From: Polynucleobacter sp. JS-JIR-II-b4
GTDB taxonomy: Bacteria; Pseudomonadota; Gammaproteobacteria; Burkholderiales; Burkholderiaceae
DNA: 64,000 nucleotides
Direction of reading: 5' to 3'
NCBI RefSeq assembly: GCF_018687815.1
Contig: NZ_CP061306.1
Coordinates: 1,426,001 to 1,490,000 of the forward strand
The notes beneath the pieces are model-generated. The model was not told the origin of the DNA. It made no database searches and worked only from the letters and a program-made list of their open reading frames with translations. The translations under genes and the position numbers were made by a program. Below are positions 23,888 through 32,423 of this stretch, piece after piece (within the stretch, counting starts at the first letter, position 1; each line of letters opens with the position of its first letter).

Positions 23888-24280
23888 TCAAGTTAATTCA
23901 GAGATTTCAATCAAGTTCTGATCTGGGTCTCGGACATATACGGAGTTAATTTTCTGTGTAGCGCCAGTACGAATCACCGGACCCTCAATGATGGGCCAGG
24001 CTTCGACTTTAAGCTTTTCAATCACTTGCTGTAGTGGGCAATCAGCAATAAAACAAAGATCTAAGGAGCCTGGAGTAGGAATGTCGGCCTTAGGCTCGAA
24101 TTCCTTACCTTTGATATGTAGGTTGATCTTTTGATTGCCGAACTTAAAGGCTTTACGTTCAACAGGCGGAGTGCCCCCAATAAAAGATTCCAGCCTCATT
24201 CCAAGAACCCGGGTATAAAAATCCACACACTCGGCCTCCCTTGCGGTGGTGAGAACTAAGTGATCTAAATGGTCAATCAT
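23888..24280 (-). CDS. VOC (glyoxalase/dioxygenase-fold) family protein
   Basis: A 130-residue single-domain protein of the vicinal-oxygen-chelate superfamily. The pattern is DHLVLTT at the start (metal histidine), FYTRVLGMRLE, then NLHIKG, and the final VYVRDPDQNLIEIS with the last metal glutamate. Members act as lyases, isomerases or dioxygenases on small molecules; the subtype here is often labelled virulence-associated glyoxalase without evidence. It is the last gene of a leftward operon with the HMG-CoA-lyase-like and CoA-transferase genes, so it may act on the same CoA-linked intermediate or its by-product. Confidence 0.85.
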   Translation of the reverse strand: MIDHLDHLVLTTAREAECVDFYTRVLGMRLESFIGGTPPVERKAFKFGNQKINLHIKGKEFEPKADIPTPGSLDLCFIADCPLQQVIEKLKVEAWPIIEGPVIRTGATQKINSVYVRDPDQNLIEISELT

Positions 24281-24301
24281 GCTTATCTTCTGATCTAGAC
24301 T

Positions 24302-25237
24302 TTATTGAGCGCGGCGTAATTCATCAACATAATCTGGCTCAGGATGCAATGCGCTGGTAGTGCCGGCCTTTGCCACCTGCCCAGGAACCTCATGCCCCAC
24401 AATCTTTGGTAGCTCTCTTGCCAGTTGTATTAACTTGGGAATATTCATGCCGGTGTCATAACCCATCGCATCAAGCATATGGATCGCATCCTCACTAGAT
24501 ATATTGCCGCTAGCTCCAGGCGCGTATGGGCATCCGCCCAGGCCACCTAGCGAACCATCAAAGCGAACAATGCCAGACTGTACTGCAGCTAAGACATTGG
24601 CTAAGCCCATGCCTCTGGTGTTGTGGAAGTGCAATGTCAGTTGTAGATTTGAGAATTGCTTCTGCAATGAGTCGCACATTCTCTTTACTTGATCAGGATT
24701 TGCCATGCCTGTGGTGTCGCAGATTGTTACACCTCTTACACCGAGGTCTGCAAAACGTTTTGTAAATCCTTCAACTACCGCCTGAGAAACCTCCCCTTCC
24801 ATGGGGCAGCCAAAACTGGTGGATAAGGAAACATTAATAGGCGTTCTGCCATCAACATACTTAATTACTTCAGCCAATCCAGCAAAGCTCTTTTCTCGAC
24901 CCATTCTTAGGTTCGCTAAGTTGTGAGTCTCTGAAGTCGACATCACGAGATTAAATTCATCAGCCTTCGATTCCAAAGCGCGCTCGGCACCTCTTAAATT
25001 GGGGACTAAGACGGTGCACTCCACTCCAGGTACGCGCTTAATACGTCCCATCACTTCCTCGGCATCGCGTAGCATCGGAATAGCCTTAGGCGAAGTAAAT
25101 GAGGTCACCTCAATTTTGGCAAAGCCACACTCACTGAGCGTATCAACCAGCTTTACCTTATCGTCCGTTGGTACAAAGTTAGGCTCAATCTGAAAGCCAT
25201 CCCGCATTACGACGTCATTGAAATAAATTCTGGTCAT
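24302..25237 (-). CDS. HMG-CoA lyase-like (DRE-TIM) enzyme
   Basis: TIM-barrel metal-dependent lyase that cleaves 3-hydroxy-3-methylglutaryl-CoA or a related hydroxyacyl-CoA. The DRE-type motif appears as VVMRDGFQIE, followed by CDTTGMANPDQV and the metal site HFHNTRGMG; the cysteine loop GGLGGCPYAPGASGN near residue 230 is the family signature. I set the start at 25237, ten bases behind the CoA-transferase stop, giving 311 residues; the frame also has an ATG at 25264 that would overlap that gene. The pairing with a class III CoA-transferase is typical of degradation of leucine-derived or methylated dicarboxylic acids. Confidence 0.88.
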   Translation of the reverse strand: MTRIYFNDVVMRDGFQIEPNFVPTDDKVKLVDTLSECGFAKIEVTSFTSPKAIPMLRDAEEVMGRIKRVPGVECTVLVPNLRGAERALESKADEFNLVMSTSETHNLANLRMGREKSFAGLAEVIKYVDGRTPINVSLSTSFGCPMEGEVSQAVVEGFTKRFADLGVRGVTICDTTGMANPDQVKRMCDSLQKQFSNLQLTLHFHNTRGMGLANVLAAVQSGIVRFDGSLGGLGGCPYAPGASGNISSEDAIHMLDAMGYDTGMNIPKLIQLARELPKIVGHEVPGQVAKAGTTSALHPEPDYVDELRRAQ

Positions 25238-25247
25238 GGTTTTATCT

Positions 25248-26444
25248 TTATTTAGTAAATGCAATGCCGCGCTCTTTTAAAGAGGCGACCTGATCATCAC
25301 TCAAACCAATGCTTTTGAGTATTTCATCGGTGTTCTGCCCAATATCTGGGGCAAGAGTCTTAATGGATCCCGGCGTACGCGATAACTTCGGAATCACACC
25401 CGGCACATCCAACTTCGTGCCATCTTGCATCTGAATTGTTTGTATATTTTCACGGGCTTTGTAGTGTGGATCGCTTGCGATATCAGCAACGGTATAAATT
25501 TTTCCAGCTGGTACAGATACAGAATCTAGCGCCTCCAATGCTTTGGCAGTACTCACTGTTTTAGCCCACTCACCTATAGCTTGATCAAGCTCAGCCACTC
25601 GTTTGACGCGACCATCATTGGTTTCCAGCTGGGGGTCATTACCTAAATCTTCGCGCCCAATCACTGTCATCAGGCGCTTGAAGATGCTATCGCCATTGCC
25701 GGCAACCAATACATAGCCACCATCAGCGCACTGGTAGGCGTTGGTTGGGGCAATACCAGGTAAGGCGCTACCAGCCGCTTGGCGCACCTCACCAAATGCG
25801 CTGTATTCAGGCAAAAGGCTTTCCATACAATTAAAGACTGCTTCATACAATGCAATATCAATAATCTGACCCTTGCCACTGTTATGACGCTCTTGAAGAG
25901 CTAGCAAGATACCAATCACACCATGCAAAGACGCTAAAGTGTCGCCGATGCTGATACCAACCCGCACCGGTACTCTGCCAGGTTCAGCAGTGAGATGTCG
26001 CAAACCGCCCATAGCTTCTGCAACCACACCAAATCCTGGCTTATCTCTGTATGGACCTGTCTGACCATAACCACTGATACGAAGAACAATTAATTTGGGA
26101 TTAAGTTGAAGTAATTTTTCTGGATCAAGACCCCAGCCCTCCAATGTTCCAGGGCGAAAGTTTTCGATTAATACATCCGCCTCTTTTACCAGTGTCCTGA
26201 CAATATCTTGAGCTTCCGCTTTTCTTAAATCCAGGGAAAGTGATTTCTTATTGCGTGACTGCACTTGCCACCAGACTGAAGTGCCATCTTTAAGAAGGCG
26301 CCACTTGCGCAATGCATCGCCCTCTTTGGGTGGTTCGATCTTGATAACATCAGCACCAAAATCAGCCAAGGTCTTAGCGGCAAATGGTCCAGCAATGAGT
26401 TGCCCCATCTCTACGACTTTTAACTTTGATAATGGCTCCATCAA
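25248..26444 (-). CDS. CaiB/BaiF class III CoA-transferase
   Basis: Enzyme moving CoA between carboxylic acids. The N-terminal block VVEMGQLIAGPFAAKTLADFGADVIKIE (residues 10-37, split here only by reading) is diagnostic, and the catalytic aspartate is D168 in SIGDTL. At 398 residues it is of normal length. It is the first gene of the operon with the HMG-CoA-lyase-like and VOC genes. The two reactions together would activate a dicarboxylic acid and then cleave it, as in itaconate/citramalate or methylglutarate breakdown; the exact acid cannot be told. Confidence 0.9.
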   Translation of the reverse strand: MMEPLSKLKVVEMGQLIAGPFAAKTLADFGADVIKIEPPKEGDALRKWRLLKDGTSVWWQVQSRNKKSLSLDLRKAEAQDIVRTLVKEADVLIENFRPGTLEGWGLDPEKLLQLNPKLIVLRISGYGQTGPYRDKPGFGVVAEAMGGLRHLTAEPGRVPVRVGISIGDTLASLHGVIGILLALQERHNSGKGQIIDIALYEAVFNCMESLLPEYSAFGEVRQAAGSALPGIAPTNAYQCADGGYVLVAGNGDSIFKRLMTVIGREDLGNDPQLETNDGRVKRVAELDQAIGEWAKTVSTAKALEALDSVSVPAGKIYTVADIASDPHYKARENIQTIQMQDGTKLDVPGVIPKLSRTPGSIKTLAPDIGQNTDEILKSIGLSDDQVASLKERGIAFTK

Positions 26445-26560
26445 ATCCCCTGAAATATGCTTTTATGCCCTAAGTGGGTACTTTAAATCAATCAGCAATT
26501 GATCTAATAAAAGTCCATTTTCTTAGCCTAAAACACAGCTCTTTTTATGGTGGGGGTGAC

Positions 26561-27169
26561 TCAATCTTTCCAGGTGGGATGTTTTTGCATCACTGAATCG
26601 AATAATTCAGATTCAAGCTGCTGATTGAGCCATTTTTTGACTGCGGGTATAGGGAGTTGCTCAAACCTTTTGGGATCCACCATTGAGAACTGCCTAATGA
26701 AAGGGAAGATGGCCACATCCACCCAAGTTAATCTGCTCCCCATGAGGTATTGGAAGTTTTGCAGCGCCTGCTCCATAGGAACCAACATGACTTGCAATGC
26801 TTCATCGAGAACTGCTTCTGGATCTAGCTCTGGGAATCGATTGGGGTATTTGTATTGATCCAATAGAGTCTTAAATGGGCCATCATTTTTTTCTATCCAA
26901 GCTTTGGCGACAGACCCATCTACATCCATCCACCCATGGGGGTCAGACTGTTGCAATGCCCAGTGAAGAATATCCAGACTTTGATCTATTACGAGATCAT
27001 CCATCCGTAAAACGGGGACGGTTCCCTTGGGAGAGAGTTGCAACATTGATTGCGGTTTATTGCGCAACTCAATCTCTCGGTGTTCAACCTGAATACCCGC
27101 ATACTTCAATGCCATGCGGGCTCTCATGGCATATGGGCATCTTCGATAAGAATATAAAGTGGGCGTCAT
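26561..27169 (-). CDS. Glutathione S-transferase family protein
   Basis: A 202-residue GST-fold protein: thioredoxin-like N-domain with the active-site cysteine in YRRCPYAMRARMAL (C12), the cis-proline site KGTVPVLRM and QSLDILHW, then an all-helical C-domain. The CPYxxR form resembles cysteine-type (omega/beta-like) GSTs that reduce mixed disulfides rather than conjugate toxins. It stands alone, 22 bases from the next gene downstream. Confidence 0.88.
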   Translation of the reverse strand: MTPTLYSYRRCPYAMRARMALKYAGIQVEHREIELRNKPQSMLQLSPKGTVPVLRMDDLVIDQSLDILHWALQQSDPHGWMDVDGSVAKAWIEKNDGPFKTLLDQYKYPNRFPELDPEAVLDEALQVMLVPMEQALQNFQYLMGSRLTWVDVAIFPFIRQFSMVDPKRFEQLPIPAVKKWLNQQLESELFDSVMQKHPTWKD

Positions 27170-27191
27170 GCAAGCACTTTACTCCCAGCAA

Positions 27192-27488
27192 CTAATATGT
27201 CACTCGTTGCCAGCCACTTGGACAGGCTTGTGTCTGTGGATAGTACAGTCCATTTTCAGGGCAATAGGCAGCAGTTTGCGGTTGCGGAGGATAAACATAT
27301 TGTGGTGTGTAATAAACGCGCGGAGGCCTGTAGTACGCATTGGCAACAGCCACTCCAGCCACAGCACCAACCGCAAAAGGCGCCCAACCGCCATATCCAC
27401 CGTGCCACCTACCACCATGAGCGCTGGCTGAGCTAGCCATTCCCGCAAGCATGACACCTGTAAGCAAGCATATTAGTAACTTTTTCAT
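27192..27488 (-). CDS. Small exported Gly/Tyr/Pro-rich protein
   Basis: A 98-residue product with a signal peptide (KKLLICLLTGVMLAGMASSASA). The mature part begins with a glycine-tryptophan-tyrosine segment (HGGRWHGGYGG), a short glycine/alanine hydrophobic stretch that may span or insert in a membrane, then a tyrosine/proline-rich run and a two-cysteine end (YCPENGLYYPQTQACPSGW). It is likely an envelope protein. Similar small proteins are widespread in Burkholderiales, with no known role. Confidence 0.75.
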   Translation of the reverse strand: MKKLLICLLTGVMLAGMASSASAHGGRWHGGYGGWAPFAVGAVAGVAVANAYYRPPRVYYTPQYVYPPQPQTAAYCPENGLYYPQTQACPSGWQRVTY

Positions 27489-27598
27489 ATAGACCCCTAT
27501 TCATAAAGGCTTTAAGGCCTTTCTTACATAACGGATCAACTTTCAGGTGGGTTGACGCTATCAAATTAAATACTTTCATAAGTATTAATAGGCAGGTC

Positions 27599-27751
27599 TT
27601 AAGGGAGTTTTTTCTTCCTACAAGCATCAGAGCAGTATTTAACTGATTCCCAATTTTTAGCCCAGGATTTTCTCCAAGTCATTTCTTTTTTGCAGACAAC
27701 ACAAATCTTACTTGGGAGAGCGCTTTTGTTTCCCTTAAACGTTGTCTTCAT
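27599..27751 (-). CDS. DUF2256 zinc-ribbon-like mini-protein
   Basis: A 50-residue frame read by hand, beginning MKTTFKGNKSALPSK and containing ICVVCKKEMTWRKSWAK and VKYCSDACRKKK. The CxxC...CxxxC arrangement and the phrase TWRKxWxKxWExVKYCSDxCR are typical of DUF2256. It lies nine bases behind the cryptochrome-like gene in the same direction; DUF2256 is repeatedly found beside this cryptochrome family, so the link is more than chance. Its role is unknown; the four cysteines probably bind zinc. Confidence 0.85.
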   Translation of the reverse strand: MKTTFKGNKSALPSKICVVCKKEMTWRKSWAKNWESVKYCSDACRKKKLP

Positions 27752-27759
27752 GAGTATTT

Positions 27760-29307
27760 TTATAGCGTGTCGAGCTGATTCAGAATCTTTTGGGCATGCA
27801 GCACAATTTCTTTTTGATCCTCATCACTAATTCTTTTGAGATTTGCCGTCATTAACTTAGTGCGTGGGCTAGATTCAAATTGAGCGCGATGTTTGATCAA
27901 GAAGTTCCAATACAAATTCGTTATGGGGCATGCCTCTTCTCCATAACGTACCTCAGGTTTGTATTTACATGAGCCGCAATAATTGCTCATGCGTTTGATA
28001 TATGCCCCGCTGGCTATATAGGGCTTACTTGTAAACCGTCCGCCATTGGCAAATAAGGCCATCCCAGCAGTATTAGGCAACTCAACCCACTCAATCGCAT
28101 CCACATAAATTGCCAGATACCACTCACACACTTCCTGAGGCAGTATTTCTGCAAGAAGAGCAAAGTTACCAGTCACCATTAAACGCTGAATATGGTGCGC
28201 ATAACCATATTGCAATGTTTGGCCAATAGCATCTTGCATACAGGCCATTTTGGTCTGCCCAGTCCAATACCATTTTGGTAATGAGCGCTGATGTTGATAG
28301 AAGTTATCCTGCGCCATTTTTGGCATATCCAGGTAATACATGCCTCGGACAAATTCACGCCAGCCTAATATTTGCCGAATGAAGCCCTCGATTGTTGATA
28401 GATCTAAAGCATACTTTTTCCATGCAATGATGACCGCATCAATCACCTCGCGAGGATTTACTAGCTTTAGGTTTAATGCGCTCGACAAAATAGAGTGCCA
28501 TCCAAAGGGGGTATCAGTCCACATAGCATCTTGATACACACCAAAATTTCTGAGGCGGTATTCGACAAAATACTCAAGAGCTTGGAGAGCCTGGTTTCTG
28601 GTAACAGGCCAGTTAAATGACTCCAGAGATCCAGGATGATCTGGGTAAGTCTTTGCAACGAATGCCAATACTTCTTTGGTAATCACATCCACTTCAAACG
28701 CCGCAGGAGCATCGATGATGCCAGGCCCCTTTTTCGGATAGGGCTTGCGATTATCTTGATCGAAGTTCCACTGACCACCCTCGGGGTTACCTTCAGCGTC
28801 TATCAACACATGGTGCTTCTTACGCATTAGGCGGTAAAAGTACTCCAGCCTGAGTTCTTTCTTATTTGCCGTCCACTCCACAAACTCTTGGCGCGAGCAA
28901 TAGAAATGCTCATCCTCAAGCATCTCCAGCTCAATATTGAGCTCTTTTGCTAACGCCTCAATCACCTGCTTGAGACGCCATTCGCCGGGTTCGATACAAA
29001 CTAAATGCTTTACCTTCTTTTGCAGAATATGCTCTTTGAGAACCTCGACAATAGGCAGAGGCGAGCCTTGAACGTAAGTCAGCGGGTATTCCAGCTTTTT
29101 CAGCTCAACTGCAAAGTGACGCATTGCCGAGAGAAATAAAGCAATTTTGGCTTTGTGTGACCAAACATACTGAGCCTCATTGGCCGACTCAATCATGATG
29201 ATTTCATCTGCTTGAGGATCAAAGCCTCGTAATGCAGCGCTTTGCAAATCGAGCTGATCTCCTAAAATCAGAACTAAGCGCTTAGGCTCCGCGGTTTGCT
29301 GCTTCAT
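27760..29307 (-). CDS. Cryptochrome/photolyase-related protein (FeS-BCP/CryB type)
   Basis: FAD-containing photolyase-like protein, 515 residues. The N-terminal DPRP domain starts RLVLILGDQLDL. The C-terminal FAD/helical part holds cysteines in QEVCEWYL, YCGSCKYK and EEACPITNLYW, the four ligands of the 4Fe-4S cluster that define iron-sulfur bacterial cryptochromes and (6-4) photolyases. It probably repairs UV (6-4) photoproducts or senses blue light. Its start overlaps the stop of the TIGR03643 gene by four bases, and DUF2256 follows, forming a three-gene operon. A sunlit surface-water habitat would explain its retention. Confidence 0.92.
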   Translation of the reverse strand: MKQQTAEPKRLVLILGDQLDLQSAALRGFDPQADEIIMIESANEAQYVWSHKAKIALFLSAMRHFAVELKKLEYPLTYVQGSPLPIVEVLKEHILQKKVKHLVCIEPGEWRLKQVIEALAKELNIELEMLEDEHFYCSRQEFVEWTANKKELRLEYFYRLMRKKHHVLIDAEGNPEGGQWNFDQDNRKPYPKKGPGIIDAPAAFEVDVITKEVLAFVAKTYPDHPGSLESFNWPVTRNQALQALEYFVEYRLRNFGVYQDAMWTDTPFGWHSILSSALNLKLVNPREVIDAVIIAWKKYALDLSTIEGFIRQILGWREFVRGMYYLDMPKMAQDNFYQHQRSLPKWYWTGQTKMACMQDAIGQTLQYGYAHHIQRLMVTGNFALLAEILPQEVCEWYLAIYVDAIEWVELPNTAGMALFANGGRFTSKPYIASGAYIKRMSNYCGSCKYKPEVRYGEEACPITNLYWNFLIKHRAQFESSPRTKLMTANLKRISDEDQKEIVLHAQKILNQLDTL

Positions 29308-29573
29308 TTATTTTTGTATTGAGTGGGGCAATAGGCTCGAGTCACATCTTCATTGCGTAAAGCACTATGTTTTGTGGCTCGTCCAGTTACCCGCTTGCGC
29401 CAAAGCTCAAAGGAGCTGCGTTTCAGCTCTTTACGCATAATGGCTATGACCTGGGGCTCACCCAGGCCGAAGGTTTTCTCAATCGCATCAAATGGCGTGC
29501 GATCCTCCCAAGCCATTTCAATAAGGCGAGATAAATCGGGTTCTGCGAGGGTCTTGGGGGCTGGTTTTGGCAC
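29304..29573 (-). CDS. TIGR03643 family protein
   Basis: An 89-residue protein recognised by the block LIEMAWEDRTPFDAIEKTFG followed by VIAIMRKELKRSSF and LWRKRVTGRATKHS. The middle resembles a helix-turn-helix, so DNA or RNA binding is possible. It is the first gene of the operon with the cryptochrome-like gene (four-base overlap) and DUF2256. The family has no established function. Confidence 0.88.
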   Translation of the reverse strand: MPKPAPKTLAEPDLSRLIEMAWEDRTPFDAIEKTFGLGEPQVIAIMRKELKRSSFELWRKRVTGRATKHSALRNEDVTRAYCPTQYKNK

Positions 29574-29614
29574 TCTGCAAGTTTAAGACTTATTCAATAA
29601 ACTAGCTTGAGCTC

Positions 29615-29965
29615 ATGATTGGAAAAATTCGTCAAAAACTGATTTCTCAAGAGATTCCGGCCATACAAAAGCCGGCGGCAATCATTTGCCCTATCTGTGA
29701 TCGACCCATCCCAGATTCCCAGAAGGATGCCCACCACCTCATCCCCAAATCTAAGGGCGGGAAGACAACCGAATACCTTCATCGCATTTGCCATAAGCAA
29801 ATACATGCCTTGTTTACCGAATCTGAGTTAGCCCAGCAATATCATCATGCCCAGATCCTAAGAGAACATCCGGAGATGAAGAAATTTATTCAATGGGTCA
29901 AAGACAAGCCCAATTCTTTTTATGAAAAAACTCGTAAGAGCGCACGCTTGAAAGACTCTTATTAA
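29615..29965 (+). CDS. HNH endonuclease-like protein
   Basis: A 116-residue protein with an HNH-type centre: a zinc knuckle starting CPICDRP, the catalytic block DAHHLIPKSKGGKTTEYLH and a closing ICHKQIHAL that supplies the second half of the knuckle and the last histidine. The tail is basic. Such stand-alone HNH proteins are widespread in betaproteobacteria and not restricted to phages; substrate and role are unknown. It is divergent from the TIGR03643 gene, with 41 bases between the starts. Confidence 0.8.
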   Translation: MIGKIRQKLISQEIPAIQKPAAIICPICDRPIPDSQKDAHHLIPKSKGGKTTEYLHRICHKQIHALFTESELAQQYHHAQILREHPEMKKFIQWVKDKPNSFYEKTRKSARLKDSY

Positions 29966-30141
29966 GTATTCACTTTGCCCTATTTAAGTGCATTGAAGAG
30001 TTTAATTGACCTATTAGCGACTCAAGAACCTTTTTTAAAGGGCATTAAAGAGAGATCAATCTAAACCCCTCTTTGGTGCATGAGTTTTTGAACTTGTGCA
30101 AACCTAAATATCATTCTAATGATTGAAACTTAAGATACGTC

Positions 30142-30360
30142 ATGCGTATAAAAATTACAAAAAGCTTGGTATTGCCGGCCCAAGTACTCGAGACCGAAAG
30201 CATCCCTGAAGCCCTGTTTCCTGAGGGAGATTATCTTGCCAACCTTACTCCCGATGGAAAGATTGAAGTGATCAATACACGGAAAATAAAAGCCCTTTTT
30301 TCCTTCTCGCAATTTAGAGAAAGAATCTCACTAGGTGAATTTATTGTGATGGAGGCTTAA
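30142..30360 (+). CDS. Small hypothetical protein
   Basis: A 72-residue frame with an ATG start, no evident ribosome binding site, and an even hydrophobic/charged pattern suggestive of a small beta-rich domain (VLPAQVLETESIPEALFPEG, then LANLTPDGKIEVINTRKI). I do not recognise a family. The 175 bases before it show no other feature. Confidence 0.5.
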   Translation: MRIKITKSLVLPAQVLETESIPEALFPEGDYLANLTPDGKIEVINTRKIKALFSFSQFRERISLGEFIVMEA

Positions 30361-30369
30361 GCTCGGATA

Positions 30370-30750
30370 TCAGTGCGCCCAATCCAGGCTCACTACTACC
30401 GCGGTCATTGCAGCAACGGATTCAAATGCTTTTGAATTAACACCACTGATATCAATATCCTCCCAGTTGAACTCCATGGAGAAGTGGGCGGACTCGACGA
30501 TAAGCTCATAACTAGTAGACGCCTTATTGCCCTCGCCCCCCTTTGGCTCATCACTTACAGGAACGCGTAAGGATTCGATGGCAGCAACTAATGTACTCGC
30601 CTCATTACCCGTTAACTCCCGGGTGCGCAGTACATCGTCCGTACGCTTAATAGAAATCTTGGAGACATCATCAATCGTCACCTCATATTGGTTAAGACCT
30701 AAATCTTCCCACACAGTTAATTCCAAAGCAATCGGATATGTTTTCATCAA
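30370..30750 (-). CDS. Hypothetical acidic protein
   Basis: A 126-residue acidic soluble product (VWEDLGLNQYEVTIDDVSKI; FNWEDIDISG) with no signal peptide, cysteine or membrane segment. I do not recognise a family. The start overlaps the stop of the upstream gene at 30747 by four bases, so the two are translationally coupled and probably act together. Confidence 0.65.
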   Translation of the reverse strand: MMKTYPIALELTVWEDLGLNQYEVTIDDVSKISIKRTDDVLRTRELTGNEASTLVAAIESLRVPVSDEPKGGEGNKASTSYELIVESAHFSMEFNWEDIDISGVNSKAFESVAAMTAVVVSLDWAH

Positions 30751-30974
30751 TCTACCTCGTCAACATGGGGTTCGTCAAAATGCGTCTTGGGAGGCCGAAG
30801 CTTTACTGCCAGCTGAGTCCATTTACTTTGATGGATTCGGTAATCGCAATGCTCAGCGTGATTCTCTAGTAAGCCAAAAATGATGGTGGTTGGGATTTTG
30901 CAATGAAGACAGCGGTAAGCATGTTGATGCTCTTCAATCTTCTCCTGGGGATAGTCGATATAAAACAGCTTCAT
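30747..30974 (-). CDS. Small Cys/His-rich hypothetical protein
   Basis: A 75-residue protein with a possible zinc site: YRCLHCKIP (CxxC) and ENHAEHCDYRIH. The end is acidic. It is coupled by a four-base overlap to the acidic protein at 30370. I do not recognise a family; a small zinc-binding regulator or chaperone is possible. Confidence 0.65.
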   Translation of the reverse strand: MKLFYIDYPQEKIEEHQHAYRCLHCKIPTTIIFGLLENHAEHCDYRIHQSKWTQLAVKLRPPKTHFDEPHVDEVD

Positions 30975-31064
30975 TTGAGCCCCCTTTTTTCATACCTAGG
31001 TCAAGTTAATAAAACCATCTTACACCTGAGCTTTAATAAAGTGGGACTCATTTCAGGGCTAAAC

Positions 31065-32294
31065 CTAACCCTCAAGCTCACCCTCCCATTTAGAGATCAC
31101 GGCCGTTGCCAAGCCATTACCCAATACATTGGTTGCTGAACGCGCCATATCTAAGAAGTGATCTACCCCAAGGATCAATAGGACGCCCGCTTCTGGCAAG
31201 TTAAATTGGGATAGGGTTGCAGCAATAACCACTAATGAGGCTCGCGGTACACCAGCTATCCCCTTTGAGGTGATCATTAACACTAGCAACATTAAGAGCT
31301 GCTGACTGAGCTCCATCTCAATACCGTATACCTGCGCAATAAAGATTGCAGCAAACGTGCAATACATCATCGACCCATCTAAGTTAAAGGAATATCCCAC
31401 CGGCAAAACAAAAGAAGCAATTTTGTTTTTACAGCCAAAGCGCTCTACTCTTTCCAGAGTCATTGGATAGGCCGCCTCTGAACTCGCAGTCGTAAACGCA
31501 AGTAAAGCAGGTTCACGTAACATCTTCACCAAAGTCCAAGTGCGATTTTTTAATACTAAGGAGCTAATCAGAATAATGACAATCCATAAGGTGAAGATGG
31601 CAGCATAAAAACTGAGCATGAATTTCCCATAGGTCATCAATATGCTGACGCCATTCTCAGCAATGACCGCAGACACTGCCGAGAAGACAGCGATAGGAGC
31701 CATTTTCATCACTGCAGTCGTAATCTTGAGCATGATGTGGGAGAGCATATCCAAATTACGAATGAACTCATCTGCTCTAGCCCCCATGCCTGCTGCGCCA
31801 ACGCCAAAGAAAACAGCAAAAACCACAATCTGCAAGATCTCGTTTTTAGCCATCGCATCAAAGATACTGATCGGAAAAATATGTCTCACAAAATCTGGAA
31901 AATTTAAGCTGGCTTTATTTAATCCTGTATTAGCTGCAATCTCTGGCAGAGTTAATTCCACACCAATACCTGGTTGCAAAATGTTGACCATTACCAAGCC
32001 AAGCAATAAAGAAACCAGCGACATGGAAATAAACCAAGAGAATGTTTTTAAACCCACTCTACCGATAGTCGAGGCATCACCCATTTTCGCGATGCCAACA
32101 ACCAAGGTAGCAAATACCAAGGGGGCAATGATCATCTTGATCAAACGCAAAAAGACATCCGTCAAGATTGAGATGTAAAGAACATACTGATCAGGGAGCG
32201 AAGTTCCTGCGCCGTACAAGTTGACGAGATAGCCAACCAAGACACCCAAGACCATTGCCCCCAGAATAAAGTTGGTTAGCTTTTTAGAATTCAT
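31065..32294 (-). CDS. Dicarboxylate/amino acid:cation symporter (DctA/GltP family)
   Basis: Inner-membrane secondary transporter for C4-dicarboxylates or acidic amino acids (DAACS family), 409 residues. Family motifs are NLDGSMMYCTFAAIFIAQ (unwound helix TM7) and the hairpin motif SKGIAGVPRASLVV, then GVDHFLDMARSATNVLGN in TM8. It stands as a single gene, divergent from the esterase at 32424. The substrate (succinate, malate, fumarate or glutamate) cannot be settled from sequence alone. Confidence 0.92.
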   Translation of the reverse strand: MNSKKLTNFILGAMVLGVLVGYLVNLYGAGTSLPDQYVLYISILTDVFLRLIKMIIAPLVFATLVVGIAKMGDASTIGRVGLKTFSWFISMSLVSLLLGLVMVNILQPGIGVELTLPEIAANTGLNKASLNFPDFVRHIFPISIFDAMAKNEILQIVVFAVFFGVGAAGMGARADEFIRNLDMLSHIMLKITTAVMKMAPIAVFSAVSAVIAENGVSILMTYGKFMLSFYAAIFTLWIVIILISSLVLKNRTWTLVKMLREPALLAFTTASSEAAYPMTLERVERFGCKNKIASFVLPVGYSFNLDGSMMYCTFAAIFIAQVYGIEMELSQQLLMLLVLMITSKGIAGVPRASLVVIAATLSQFNLPEAGVLLILGVDHFLDMARSATNVLGNGLATAVISKWEGELEG

Positions 32295-32423
32295 GGATGG
32301 CCTAATAAATGAGGGAACAGGAAGATTCTAACCATCTTTAAGCTCCTCAGGGTGTCAACTTAGAATGAAGAAACCTGTATCCGTCGATAATCATCAACTA
32401 AACATACTTTAGAGAAAATAAAT

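Noticed and set aside
27504-27523. AAAGGC/GCCTTT hairpin upstream of the small exported protein
   Set aside because: Only six pairs and no T run on the relevant strand; could be chance.
31642-32178. 178-codon open frame on the + strand opposite the dicarboxylate symporter
   Set aside because: It is the antisense of a well-supported gene, has no ribosome binding site and no family-like sequence; membrane-protein genes often yield such frames.
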